Assembly: GCA_017545365.1 (NCBI GenBank)
Contig: JAFWOP010000058.1
Span: 33,553 to 97,552 of the forward strand
Direction of reading: 5' to 3'
Origin: Bacteroidales bacterium
GTDB taxonomy: Bacteria; Bacteroidota; Bacteroidia; Bacteroidales; P3
DNA length: 64,000 nt
The notes beneath the pieces are model-generated. The model had not been told where the DNA came from. It made no database searches and was given only the letters and a program-made list of their open reading frames with translations. Of the stretch, positions 1 to 8,150 are shown in pieces. The position numbers and the translations under genes are program-made. Positions within the stretch are counted from its first letter, which is position 1; each line of letters opens with the position of its first letter.

Positions 1-5
1 AATAG

Positions 6-1937
6 TCAGAAGACAAACGTCAACGGCACCGTCACCACATCAGCCATCGGCTGGTAGGTCGTATGCTGTCGGGCTAAGTAATGCCTGACAGCATGAGCAA
101 ATACCGCACAACATGTACCCACGACAGCACCCGTCACCACATCGGTGGGGTAATGGGCACCTACATACATGCGGCTGAACCCTACGCCCGCTGCCCAGAG
201 ATAGGCTGGCACCATCACATACCACTTCGGGTACATCAGTGCGAGGGTGGTTGCTGTTGCAAAACAGAGCGACGTATGCCCCGATGGGAACGAGGGGTCG
301 CGCACAGGCTGAAGGCAGAAGAGCTCTGAGGGATACGACTGATAGGGCCTCGGACGCCGCACGGCCATCTTCACGGCAGATGTCACCCCCAAAGTCAATA
401 ACCACGATGCCCCCAATTCTGCAGCATCGCACTTGACAGCCTCATCCTTCGTCCTCATACCATAAACAAAATGGCCTAATGCGGGGACGGGCGAGAGCGC
501 AAGGCTGTTACTGACGGTCAGCCAGAACTTATTGCGAGAGGGAGACCGTCGCTGCTGGATGGTATATAGACTCCAAAAGTCGCGGTCATAGCGTTCATTC
601 AGGGCAGCGGACAATCGTGCTGCCACCACTTTATAGCCCTCGCCCATGAGATAATTGCCCGAAAAATAGGCGGGGTCGCAAACGCCATCCTGCTCCAGGC
701 AGCTATAGATATCGACGTAATGCACCCTCTCATAAGATACGGCCAACTGCCGTAGCCATCGGTTGAACTGGCTGATGCGCACATTGGGGTTGGCTGTCGG
801 CATAAGGCTGACCAAATACACCGGCCTCAAAGGGTTGGCTGAGACAATCGTCTCTACCAGTCGTGCATATTGGTTTTGCACGCTGTCCATTGGCATCGTA
901 CTGTTCACCTCGCCAGTAGCAGTGTAGAGGATGGTGGCTCGTGGCATGTAGTGACCCACCAATCGTTTTGCCCCATAAATAGTAGCATCAACGGCTGCTG
1001 CCGTGCGTTTGATGCAAGGTGTCGTGTCCTCATAGCTCCAACCGATAGCCCTATTGCGAACAAAAGGGTTCTCCAGCAATTCGTGCCATTCACCACACTT
1101 GACCATTTCGTCACCAAAGAACATTACTTCGGGAATGTCGGCACCCACAAAATAGCTACTGAAATAAGAGGCACGCATCCCCATCGACCCTTTGAGGCCA
1201 GCGGTATACTGCTGGTTGGTGTCGACAGGAAGCTTGTAGTCAACCATTTCCCCCAGATAGGGTGCTATTACGTCACACCAAATCTTATACCCTTTAGGTG
1301 TGAGGTGAAGCCCGTCGAGACTTATCGTAGTGTCGGTCGGTATGTTTTTGAACTGCTCCCACATATCAAAATATTGGATGCCCGCCGTATCAGCCAGATG
1401 CTGCAGCAACCGATTGGCAGCTTGTTCGTCTGCTAAGGTGCGACGACCAGCAGTGGTAGGTAAAATACTATGAAGAAGTATGTGGGTGCGAGGCGACAAT
1501 TGATTCACATGCGAGACAATCTCGGCCACATTGTCAGCTATATGTTGTGGAGTATGGCCATATTCAAGGTCGTTGGCTCCAATCATCAGCACCAGCTGAA
1601 AAGGATGGCCTTGCACCAGCATATCGATATGGCGAAGCACATCATCGCTTGTGGCTCCAGAAGCCCCACGATTGTAAATACGATATGGGGGGTGTGGCTG
1701 AATGACCTCGTTCCAATTGAACATCTCGGTGATGCTGTTGCCGACAAAGATGATGGCATTGGAGTCGACAGGCAGTTGTCGGAACATGTCGTAGCGGTGG
1801 TTACGCTGCGGCTCATCGGCAAAAGCATTGTTAAAAAGGGCTGCGAACAGAAGTAGGGCAATTAGGAACCTTATGAATGTGGGGATGTGAGAGAAAGCAA
1901 AATTTTGCGTTCCAGTATTTGTCTTCTTTAACTCCAT
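6..1937 (-). CDS. Two SGNH-hydrolase domains fused to a PAP2 phosphatase
   Basis: Complete 643-aa protein with an N-terminal hydrophobic segment (about residues 20-40), so it is probably exported or anchored. Residues about 60-225 form an SGNH/GDSL hydrolase: GNSITE (66-71) is the nucleophile block, GAND (120-123) block III, and D208/H211 in DGLHLTPKGY complete the triad. Residues about 265-445 look like a second, degenerate SGNH unit (FFGDEM at 273-278, TGEVN at 341-345, no DxxH). Residues about 470-620 are a membrane PAP2 phosphatase with all three signature blocks: K523..R530-P531, PSGH (551-554) and SR..H595..D599. From family knowledge, SGNH domains remove acyl or acetyl groups and PAP2 removes phosphate from lipid phosphates or pyrophosphates. 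Joint action on an envelope lipid or glycan is inference. It lies 21 bp after the dikinase-like gene and is probably co-transcribed. Confidence 0.85.
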   Translation of the reverse strand: MELKKTNTGTQNFAFSHIPTFIRFLIALLLFAALFNNAFADEPQRNHRYDMFRQLPVDSNAIIFVGNSITEMFNWNEVIQPHPPYRIYNRGASGATSDDVLRHIDMLVQGHPFQLVLMIGANDLEYGHTPQHIADNVAEIVSHVNQLSPRTHILLHSILPTTAGRRTLADEQAANRLLQHLADTAGIQYFDMWEQFKNIPTDTTISLDGLHLTPKGYKIWCDVIAPYLGEMVDYKLPVDTNQQYTAGLKGSMGMRASYFSSYFVGADIPEVMFFGDEMVKCGEWHELLENPFVRNRAIGWSYEDTTPCIKRTAAAVDATIYGAKRLVGHYMPRATILYTATGEVNSTMPMDSVQNQYARLVETIVSANPLRPVYLVSLMPTANPNVRISQFNRWLRQLAVSYERVHYVDIYSCLEQDGVCDPAYFSGNYLMGEGYKVVAARLSAALNERYDRDFWSLYTIQQRRSPSRNKFWLTVSNSLALSPVPALGHFVYGMRTKDEAVKCDAAELGASWLLTLGVTSAVKMAVRRPRPYQSYPSELFCLQPVRDPSFPSGHTSLCFATATTLALMYPKWYVMVPAYLWAAGVGFSRMYVGAHYPTDVVTGAVVGTCCAVFAHAVRHYLARQHTTYQPMADVVTVPLTFVF

Positions 1938-1958
1938 ATTTAACTTCGTAATAAACTC

Positions 1959-4637
1959 CTACACAAAAGAGCATTCGTTAGGGTTCTGCCGACATTTATC
2001 GATAATGTCACGGACCCATGTTTGAGAGATGGGGTACACCTCGTCAAGCGGCTTGGAAAGTTTCTCTACCAAGAGGTGTGTGTTGTCCTGGTGTTCCAGT
2101 TTTTCCAGCTCGTCGGAGACCATCTGCCAGTCGTGGGTTGCCAGCTTCAAAGGGATGAAATTACGGAGGTCGAAGTTCCCGATAGTCATATTGTCAATTC
2201 CTTCGGTAGCGATGCGGCTGTGGGCACGTGCCAGCCGTATCTCGCCCACCTCCTGCAGCACATGCAGGTATTTCTCATACAGCACATATTCGTTGAGCAG
2301 GAAGGCAACGGTCTGTGCATTCAACCGATTCCATACCGAGGTGGGGAGGGGGCGTGACACAAAGCGGCCAATCATGAAGGAACCAGCGTTGAGGCCTGTG
2401 AGGTTATTGGCGATGCATATTTTTGCCACCTGCTGAAAGAAATGGACCTTGCGGCCATTGTTGAGGAGGGTGAAGACACGCGACTGGTCCTGATGGGACC
2501 CCATGCGGCTTTCCAGCACCTGACGGATGTATTGGTCGGAATGGTCCTGATACCAATTGTTTACTATTCCTTTGGCAGTGTCGGGCTTGTCCTGTAGGTC
2601 GAGCCGGATGAGACGGGCCAGTTTGTCGAGGTTGTCGATAACAGAGGCCTGCCCGCTGGTGATGATTTCCTGATAGTCTTCGTAAGCACTCTTCATCTCG
2701 TTGAAGAACTGCACCTCGTTCTCGGCGAGGGCCACGTTTTCGCCATGGAGGAATTTGGAGAAACGTGCCGGCCTGAAGGCTGCAACCCCCTTGTAGATAG
2801 TCTGCTCGTGGCTGGAAATGGTGATTTGGTCAAGTTCCTTAAGCGTGACGCCTTGCTCGTTGACCAGCATAGGCACATCATCGCGCACCTCCAGGCGGAT
2901 GCCATAGTTGTGAAGGTTCATCAGGGCGGGGATGCCATAGCCGCGGCAGGCGGTGACCACATGGATGGCGGCGGGTGTCATGCTGAGGATGGCCTGCACC
3001 TCGTTGAGGACGATGGTGTCCTCGGGGATGAAGCGTTCCTGACAGAGGCAGACCTGATGGCCTTTCTCTGAGAGTTCGCGTGCCATGGCGGCACTGAAAC
3101 AGAGCTGTGCGGTGATGGCGGTACGAGGTAACACACTCAGCCCCTTGCCGAAGGTCTGCAGTTTGTGCAGCGACTGGTCGTCGATGGCGGCAGAGACGAT
3201 TTGTCGCAGGTGGTAGGGCTTGATGATATTCATCACATGGCTTTTGCCGATTCTGCCTTCGCGCAGTAGGTCGATGGCCGAGATGAGTGCGGCACGGCCT
3301 GTCAGCTCCGACATGTTCAGCTGCAACACAGAGAAAAGGCTCACCTGTCGCGGACGGGTTTCGACAGCAAATTCGATGGTGACGGGCGACTTGTAGCGCT
3401 CTTCCAGCTTGACTAAGAGGGGGTGGAAGTGATATACGGCGGGGAACTCCTCTTTGATGGTGTCGCGGTTGGTGTAGGCGGTATCCTCCGAGGATACGTC
3501 GCCAGTCATAATTTCTTCGCCAAAGATGTTGCGATAGCTCTCAATCTGGCTTCCCTTACCAGTATGGCTGTTGCGGCTGTAGAGTACGCCGGGATAGGAT
3601 TCGTTGTTGCCGATAGTCCAAACCATCCGCTGAAGGATGAGCGAGGGGAAAGCCTGCTTGCCCTGCATAAAGGTAAGGATGAGGTCCTGGTTTTTGGTAT
3701 AGAATGAACGCACATAGCGCACCATCTGTAGTGTTTGGTAGAAGGCATCGGTGAGCAGCCGGTCGCCGTCCTCTCTGGCCTCACGAATCTCTTTTTCCAT
3801 CATCTCGATACGGTCCTGTTGCAACCGGATATCCAGAGTGATGTCAGAAATCTGATACTTGGTCTCCAGCCCTACCATTTCGGCGATGGTATGAAGCGTG
3901 GAGAGATAGACACGGTTGGCCATATTGTCTCCATGGGTGCGACGCAGGGCCTCGTAGGCGGTCCGTGTAACTCCGATATTCAGCAGGGTGGGCATCAGCC
4001 CCGGTATATATTGGGGCATGGCACAACGGATAGCTATAACCAAGGGATGTTCATCGTCGCCCAACGTCAGATGGGTCATGATTTCCAGATAGCGGATAGC
4101 CTCCATCAACCTTGCTTCCAAATTTTCCGGGTGCATGTAAGATTCGGAAGTGAGTATGACGAAGTCGGGGACAGGGTAGCAGTTGCGGGTCAGGTCGACC
4201 AACATACGGCCTTTGTAGCTGATTTGGTCGTCGGTGAGCTGTTGCTGGGTGAGGGCTGTAATCAATTCGGGGTTGTCGGGTGTCGGATGATTGTTCACGT
4301 AGGAGATGATGATGTCACGAAAGTCCTTACGACTCTGGGCCAGTTGCTGCAGCTGTTCCTCCGTGGCCGTGCCTTCATGCTCGGCCAGCAGCAGACGGAA
4401 ATAGTTCTCTTTGTCGCGCCCTTTATGTTTCAGAAGCCAATACATATCGTACCAACGAGGAGGAAACTCACGTTTGGCATCGTCACCATCGAGGGTATAT
4501 ATGACCGTGCCAGGTTTGTTGCCTTCGAGGATGTTATTGCTGTCGTCAACATCGCAGTTGAACACTTCGGGTCCTTCAGCCGCATATCGGCAAACCATGT
4601 AGAAGTTTGGGTAGCTTGCCCGTATTAGATTTATCAT
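1959..4637 (-). CDS. PEP/pyruvate-dikinase-like protein lacking the PEP-binding barrel
   Basis: 892 aa. Residues about 140-450 resemble the ATP-grasp nucleotide-binding part of pyruvate phosphate dikinase/PEP synthase (VPDFVILT 156-163; AIRCAMPQYIPGLMPTLLN 202-220; GVLYSRNSHTG 350-360; the IEF segment near 421). Residues about 498-580 resemble the swivelling phosphohistidine domain. The expected TRGGxxSHAAVVARG motif reads TPAAIHVVTACRG, so the acceptor histidine appears kept (H559) while the glycines are lost. The last ~300 residues do not look like the PEP/pyruvate-binding TIM barrel, so this is unlikely to be a true PPDK. It may phosphorylate another substrate or be a regulatory paralogue; no function is assigned. 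The first ~140 residues are also unassigned. Confidence 0.75.
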   Translation of the reverse strand: MINLIRASYPNFYMVCRYAAEGPEVFNCDVDDSNNILEGNKPGTVIYTLDGDDAKREFPPRWYDMYWLLKHKGRDKENYFRLLLAEHEGTATEEQLQQLAQSRKDFRDIIISYVNNHPTPDNPELITALTQQQLTDDQISYKGRMLVDLTRNCYPVPDFVILTSESYMHPENLEARLMEAIRYLEIMTHLTLGDDEHPLVIAIRCAMPQYIPGLMPTLLNIGVTRTAYEALRRTHGDNMANRVYLSTLHTIAEMVGLETKYQISDITLDIRLQQDRIEMMEKEIREAREDGDRLLTDAFYQTLQMVRYVRSFYTKNQDLILTFMQGKQAFPSLILQRMVWTIGNNESYPGVLYSRNSHTGKGSQIESYRNIFGEEIMTGDVSSEDTAYTNRDTIKEEFPAVYHFHPLLVKLEERYKSPVTIEFAVETRPRQVSLFSVLQLNMSELTGRAALISAIDLLREGRIGKSHVMNIIKPYHLRQIVSAAIDDQSLHKLQTFGKGLSVLPRTAITAQLCFSAAMARELSEKGHQVCLCQERFIPEDTIVLNEVQAILSMTPAAIHVVTACRGYGIPALMNLHNYGIRLEVRDDVPMLVNEQGVTLKELDQITISSHEQTIYKGVAAFRPARFSKFLHGENVALAENEVQFFNEMKSAYEDYQEIITSGQASVIDNLDKLARLIRLDLQDKPDTAKGIVNNWYQDHSDQYIRQVLESRMGSHQDQSRVFTLLNNGRKVHFFQQVAKICIANNLTGLNAGSFMIGRFVSRPLPTSVWNRLNAQTVAFLLNEYVLYEKYLHVLQEVGEIRLARAHSRIATEGIDNMTIGNFDLRNFIPLKLATHDWQMVSDELEKLEHQDNTHLLVEKLSKPLDEVYPISQTWVRDIIDKCRQNPNECSFV

Positions 4638-4723
4638 AATATAGAAAGTTTTTGAGTTGACTGTTTTTAAGGGTCTGAGGGCAGGGGGTATAGCCTATCA
4701 AGGTGTGGCAGCCTATCTAACCA

Positions 4724-5767
4724 CTATTCTCCAACCTTAACAATATAAGCACATGCCGAATCGATAATATTGTCGTGCCCTCGTTGTTGGGCCGCACTGC
4801 GGTCGAAAGAGAGGTGGATGTCGGGCGGAACGCCGTTTTCGTAGTTTTGCCCGTCGAGCGAAAGGGTGCGGGTTACTGACAGGCGGTAACGCCAGGCGTT
4901 GGGCAGAAAGCCCATGGAGGGAAGTGCCAGCCCCCCGCCAGTGGTGTCGCCCATGAGGAGGACATTGTCGTAAGCTTTTGTGCAGAGTGCGAAGAGGCTT
5001 GCTGCGCTGAAACAGGCTCGGTCGGTAAGCACTACAACAGGTTTGTCAAACGCGTCGGCGGCATCCACTTGTGGCGCATAGGTAGTGGCTGGTGGGGTGA
5101 AGTCGTTGTGTTGCGGGCCCGACTTTATTTGACTGGTATAGAGTGGCTGCCCGTCAGAGGGGAGGATGCTGAGCAGCTGGAAAACATTTTTCAGCGAGCC
5201 GCCCCCATTGCCGCGGATGTCGAGTACCAACCCTTGCGCATCAGGGTAGGAACGGAGTGCTTGACGCAGAAGAGGAATGGAGAGCGTGGTGCTGAACGAG
5301 CCATAGTAGAAGTATATCACACGGCCGCCATAAAGCCCTTGATGGGCTACGCCACCCGCACTGCGGTAGTGAGGCCCCAGATAGTACAGCATGACGGTGT
5401 TGAAGTCAATACCCGAATGGGCATAAAAGTCATAGTAGAGCGAGTCGCAGCGCCCTACATCGAATCCTGCATAGAGATTGACATGCCCGTCATGCAGCGT
5501 ACCCAGCATGGCGGCACAAATACGGAAGAGGCTATCGGCGGTCATCCCATCATACACTTGAGGACTGAGACTGTCGTAGACGGCCTGCCAGTCGACCTGT
5601 TTGACATCAAAAAGCGAATATTGTTTATCCACCTGCTGCCATAAATAGCCGAAAGTGTGAGTGGCGGTGGCGGGAATGTCGTCTGTCATCAGCAACCGCT
5701 CACACGAAGAGCATAGCAGTGCGGCAATCAGTAATAGGGTCAGGGGGCGGTATTGCGTCATATTCAT
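4724..5767 (-). CDS. S41-family (tail-specific type) peptidase, lipoprotein
   Basis: 347 aa with a lipoprotein signal peptide (lipobox ending at C22), so probably anchored in the envelope. The C-terminal catalytic core is recognisable: VLDIRGNGGG at 181-190, the serine in ACFSAASLFA (S254) and the GDTTGGG segment (273-279) characteristic of C-terminal processing/tricorn-like peptidases. S41 enzymes use a Ser-Lys dyad or Ser-based tetrad to cleave unstructured C-termini; the lysine was not assigned by eye. No clear PDZ domain is visible, and the first ~150 residues are S41 N-terminal-like. It lies between the dikinase-like gene (86 bp downstream) and a barrel protein gene (49 bp upstream), all on one strand. 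Confidence 0.85.
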   Translation of the reverse strand: MNMTQYRPLTLLLIAALLCSSCERLLMTDDIPATATHTFGYLWQQVDKQYSLFDVKQVDWQAVYDSLSPQVYDGMTADSLFRICAAMLGTLHDGHVNLYAGFDVGRCDSLYYDFYAHSGIDFNTVMLYYLGPHYRSAGGVAHQGLYGGRVIYFYYGSFSTTLSIPLLRQALRSYPDAQGLVLDIRGNGGGSLKNVFQLLSILPSDGQPLYTSQIKSGPQHNDFTPPATTYAPQVDAADAFDKPVVVLTDRACFSAASLFALCTKAYDNVLLMGDTTGGGLALPSMGFLPNAWRYRLSVTRTLSLDGQNYENGVPPDIHLSFDRSAAQQRGHDNIIDSACAYIVKVGE

Positions 5768-5816
5768 AGAGAGTTAAAAGCTGTTGTGGCAGCCAGATTA
5801 TTATCAGTTGATTAGT

Positions 5817-6617
5817 TCACCGTAGTCTGATTCCAAGGGTGAGCATGAGAGCATGACTTGCATAGTCGAAACGATGGGGTGCGCTGACTCGGTCGGGCGA
5901 TACGCGCGAGGTCAGATACGCCCAATGATAGGAAAACCCCACGGTGTTGCCGCTGCGCAGCATGAGCGTGGCACCCAAACTGGTTTCTGCCCCCGGAGCC
6001 CAAACTCCATAGCCAACATATTGGTCGAACGTATTAGCCACTGGGTCGCTGAGATCTTGGTCAAAGTTGTCCATATAGGCGAAACCAGGTCGGTAGGCCA
6101 CCGCCAAGGGCGTGAAGGCGATAGCCGCGTGAAAACACCATCGCTGAAGACTGTATATCATTGCAGATTCCACATTCAGCCTCAAAAAGTTGCCATAACC
6201 CATGTTGGCATTGCCCAAGGTACTGTTGTAGCGGATGTCGAAGAGGTCGTCGACTGAGCCTCCGACCCACAACTGCCAAGGTGTGGAGGATGGGACGCGG
6301 AAACATGCGCGGAAACCCACCACCGGATGGCCGCCATAGGCATGAAAATAGGACCACCGTGCTTTGAGCCCGTAGCCACCGCCCGCTGCCGAAAGATAGG
6401 CTTCATAACAGCGGCTGGGCTTCTCAACCCTCACCGAAAAGCCAGGGTACAGCTCCATCCCTTTATAGGTGAAGGGCGAAGCCCCCAATTCGCGATAAAG
6501 ACCGTAACCACCACCCCCATGAAGGGTTAGTACCACATGCGAAAGACTGTCGCTCATGGCGTGTGTGACAGGGGGTGCGAGCAGCACCAAGAGGAGGATG
6601 AACAGGTGGCGTTTCAT
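5817..6617 (-). CDS. Predicted outer-membrane beta-barrel or surface protein
   Basis: 266 aa with a clear Sec signal peptide (about residues 1-20, ending PVTHA). The mature part alternates polar and aromatic/hydrophobic residues, is rich in Gly/Tyr/Phe, and ends in a short strand (ALMLTLGIRLR), as small Bacteroidetes outer-membrane barrels do. I do not recognise a named family. It is the first gene of the minus-strand run 6617 to 6 and starts just downstream of a divergent promoter pair. Confidence 0.65.
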   Translation of the reverse strand: MKRHLFILLLVLLAPPVTHAMSDSLSHVVLTLHGGGGYGLYRELGASPFTYKGMELYPGFSVRVEKPSRCYEAYLSAAGGGYGLKARWSYFHAYGGHPVVGFRACFRVPSSTPWQLWVGGSVDDLFDIRYNSTLGNANMGYGNFLRLNVESAMIYSLQRWCFHAAIAFTPLAVAYRPGFAYMDNFDQDLSDPVANTFDQYVGYGVWAPGAETSLGATLMLRSGNTVGFSYHWAYLTSRVSPDRVSAPHRFDYASHALMLTLGIRLR

Positions 6618-6657
6618 TTTTTTTCGACAAAAAAGTTTCTATTCAAAAAAAAAGATT

Positions 6658-6665
6658 TATCTTTG
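6658..6665 (+). promoter_or_regulatory. Bacteroidetes -7 promoter box for the 6727-8130 lipoprotein
   Basis: TATCTTTG matches TAnnTTTG and lies about 62 bp upstream of the ATG at 6727. The surrounding A/T-rich tract is typical of these promoters. Confidence 0.6.
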
Positions 6666-6676
6666 CATTTCGATTA

Positions 6677-6684
6677 CAAAAGTA
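6677..6684 (-). promoter_or_regulatory. Bacteroidetes -7 promoter box for the 5817-6617 gene
   Basis: On the minus strand this reads TACTTTTG, matching TAnnTTTG. It lies about 60 bp upstream of the start codon at 6617 and faces away from the plus-strand box at 6658-6665. Confidence 0.5.
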
Positions 6685-6726
6685 CTAATTTTTTTTTAAT
6701 TGAATAAGAATAAATACATAAATACA

Positions 6727-8130
6727 ATGAAGACAGTAAGAAAGAATTCATTTTTCACCCTTGTGGCACTTACATTTTTGACTGTAGGCTGCCTGATTTC
6801 TTGCAAACAGAACTCCCAAAATGGGCCTACGGTCCACGAAATGCAGGTCCGCCTGGACGAAATCATGAAGGAGTACCAGGTCATGCAGCAGAGCTGCGAC
6901 GAGTACACCCAGCAGCTGGCACAACGCGACAGCTCCATCCAGGCCCAAGCCGCCGAAATCCAGAACCTGATTGACCAGCTGAACAACGCTGGCAGCAAAG
7001 GCTCCTACACCAAGTCAGGTCGCAACGGCCGCTCCAGCGGATCTGTCAGCAGCTCCAAGCTGCGGAAGCTCAACGCACAGCTGGAGGCCAAGAAGGCCGA
7101 AATCGCCTACCTCCAGCAGCGTCTCGACCAGCAGACCGCCGAGCTCAACGACCTCAGAAACACTGAGGGCTTCGGCGACCGCGAGACCATCGCCCGTCTG
7201 CAACGCCTCGTGAAGGAGCAGGATGCCCGCATCGTGGCCCTCTCCAACGACAAGGTGGTCCTCACCAACATCAACGACTCCCTCACCGCCCGCATGGCCT
7301 ACCTCCTGGGTCAGCGTCCTAGCAACGACGCCGTGAGTGCCGAGGCCGCCGCCCAAATCGCCCTGCTCCAAGGCCAGGTGGCTACCCAGCAATCTCAAAT
7401 CGCACAACTGCAGGAAGACCTCGCCCGTCAGGTGGCCCTCGTAAATGAAGCCAACGAGGCCGCCAACAACGCCAAGGCCGAAGCCGCCAAGGCTGCCGCC
7501 AGCACCAAGTCCGACGTGGCCAAGACCAAGGGCAACATCAACAAGAAACTCGCCCAGCTGCAGGCCCAGTGCGACGAATACTATGAGGAAATCGAGCGCC
7601 TCCGCGCCGAGAACATCATCCTCCGCAACGAGAACGACAGCCTCCGCAATGAGGTGGTGGCCATCCGTCGCAATGCCGAGAACGTGGCCGTGGAGAACGC
7701 CAAGATGGCCGCACGTGTAAGCCGTGCCTCGGTCCTCTCCACTTCCGACGTCACCGTCACCCCCCTGAAACTCCTCTCCAACGGCACTGGCCGTCCCTCT
7801 AACCGCGCCTCCGCAGTCAAAGCCTTCCGCATCGAGGGCTACCTGCTGGCTAACAACGTCATCGAACCCGGCACCATCACCATCTACGCCGTCATCACCT
7901 CGCCTTCCAACGTGGTTCTGCACAACGGCACCGTGGAGCAGAAGTTCGACGCCAACGGAGTCCGCACCACCTACACCACAGTCCGCGCCTTCGAATTCAC
8001 CGGCGACTCCCGCCAGTTCGACATGAGCTGGAGCATGGACAGCGATTCCGAACTTGAAGCCGGTATCTACCGCGTGAGCCTCTTCGCCAACGGCAACCTC
8101 ATCGGCGTGACCGAATTCAAGTTGAAATAA
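6727..8130 (+). CDS. Coiled-coil lipoprotein
   Basis: 467 aa starting at ATG 6727. An in-frame TTG at 6700 exists, but the ATG gives a normal lipoprotein signal (MKTVRKN..., lipobox ending LISC). Residues about 35-300 are a long heptad-rich coiled coil (Gln/Glu/Lys/Asn, repeated leucines) broken by a short Ser/Gly/Lys linker. The last ~120 residues are globular, with beta-rich text such as FRIEGYLLANNVIEPG and a terminal strand. It is probably an inner-leaflet outer-membrane or periplasmic structural lipoprotein; exact function unknown. It has its own promoter and is divergent from the barrel gene. Confidence 0.75.
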   Translation: MKTVRKNSFFTLVALTFLTVGCLISCKQNSQNGPTVHEMQVRLDEIMKEYQVMQQSCDEYTQQLAQRDSSIQAQAAEIQNLIDQLNNAGSKGSYTKSGRNGRSSGSVSSSKLRKLNAQLEAKKAEIAYLQQRLDQQTAELNDLRNTEGFGDRETIARLQRLVKEQDARIVALSNDKVVLTNINDSLTARMAYLLGQRPSNDAVSAEAAAQIALLQGQVATQQSQIAQLQEDLARQVALVNEANEAANNAKAEAAKAAASTKSDVAKTKGNINKKLAQLQAQCDEYYEEIERLRAENIILRNENDSLRNEVVAIRRNAENVAVENAKMAARVSRASVLSTSDVTVTPLKLLSNGTGRPSNRASAVKAFRIEGYLLANNVIEPGTITIYAVITSPSNVVLHNGTVEQKFDANGVRTTYTTVRAFEFTGDSRQFDMSWSMDSDSELEAGIYRVSLFANGNLIGVTEFKLK

Positions 8131-8150
8131 ACGAATTAACAAACTCGTGA

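Noticed and set aside
870..1436. Long plus-strand open frame of 188 codons
   Set aside because: It lies antisense inside the SGNH/PAP2 gene, has no family motif and follows that gene's codon pattern.
3735..4628. 297-codon plus-strand frame
   Set aside because: Antisense to the dikinase-like gene, with composition of a shadow frame.
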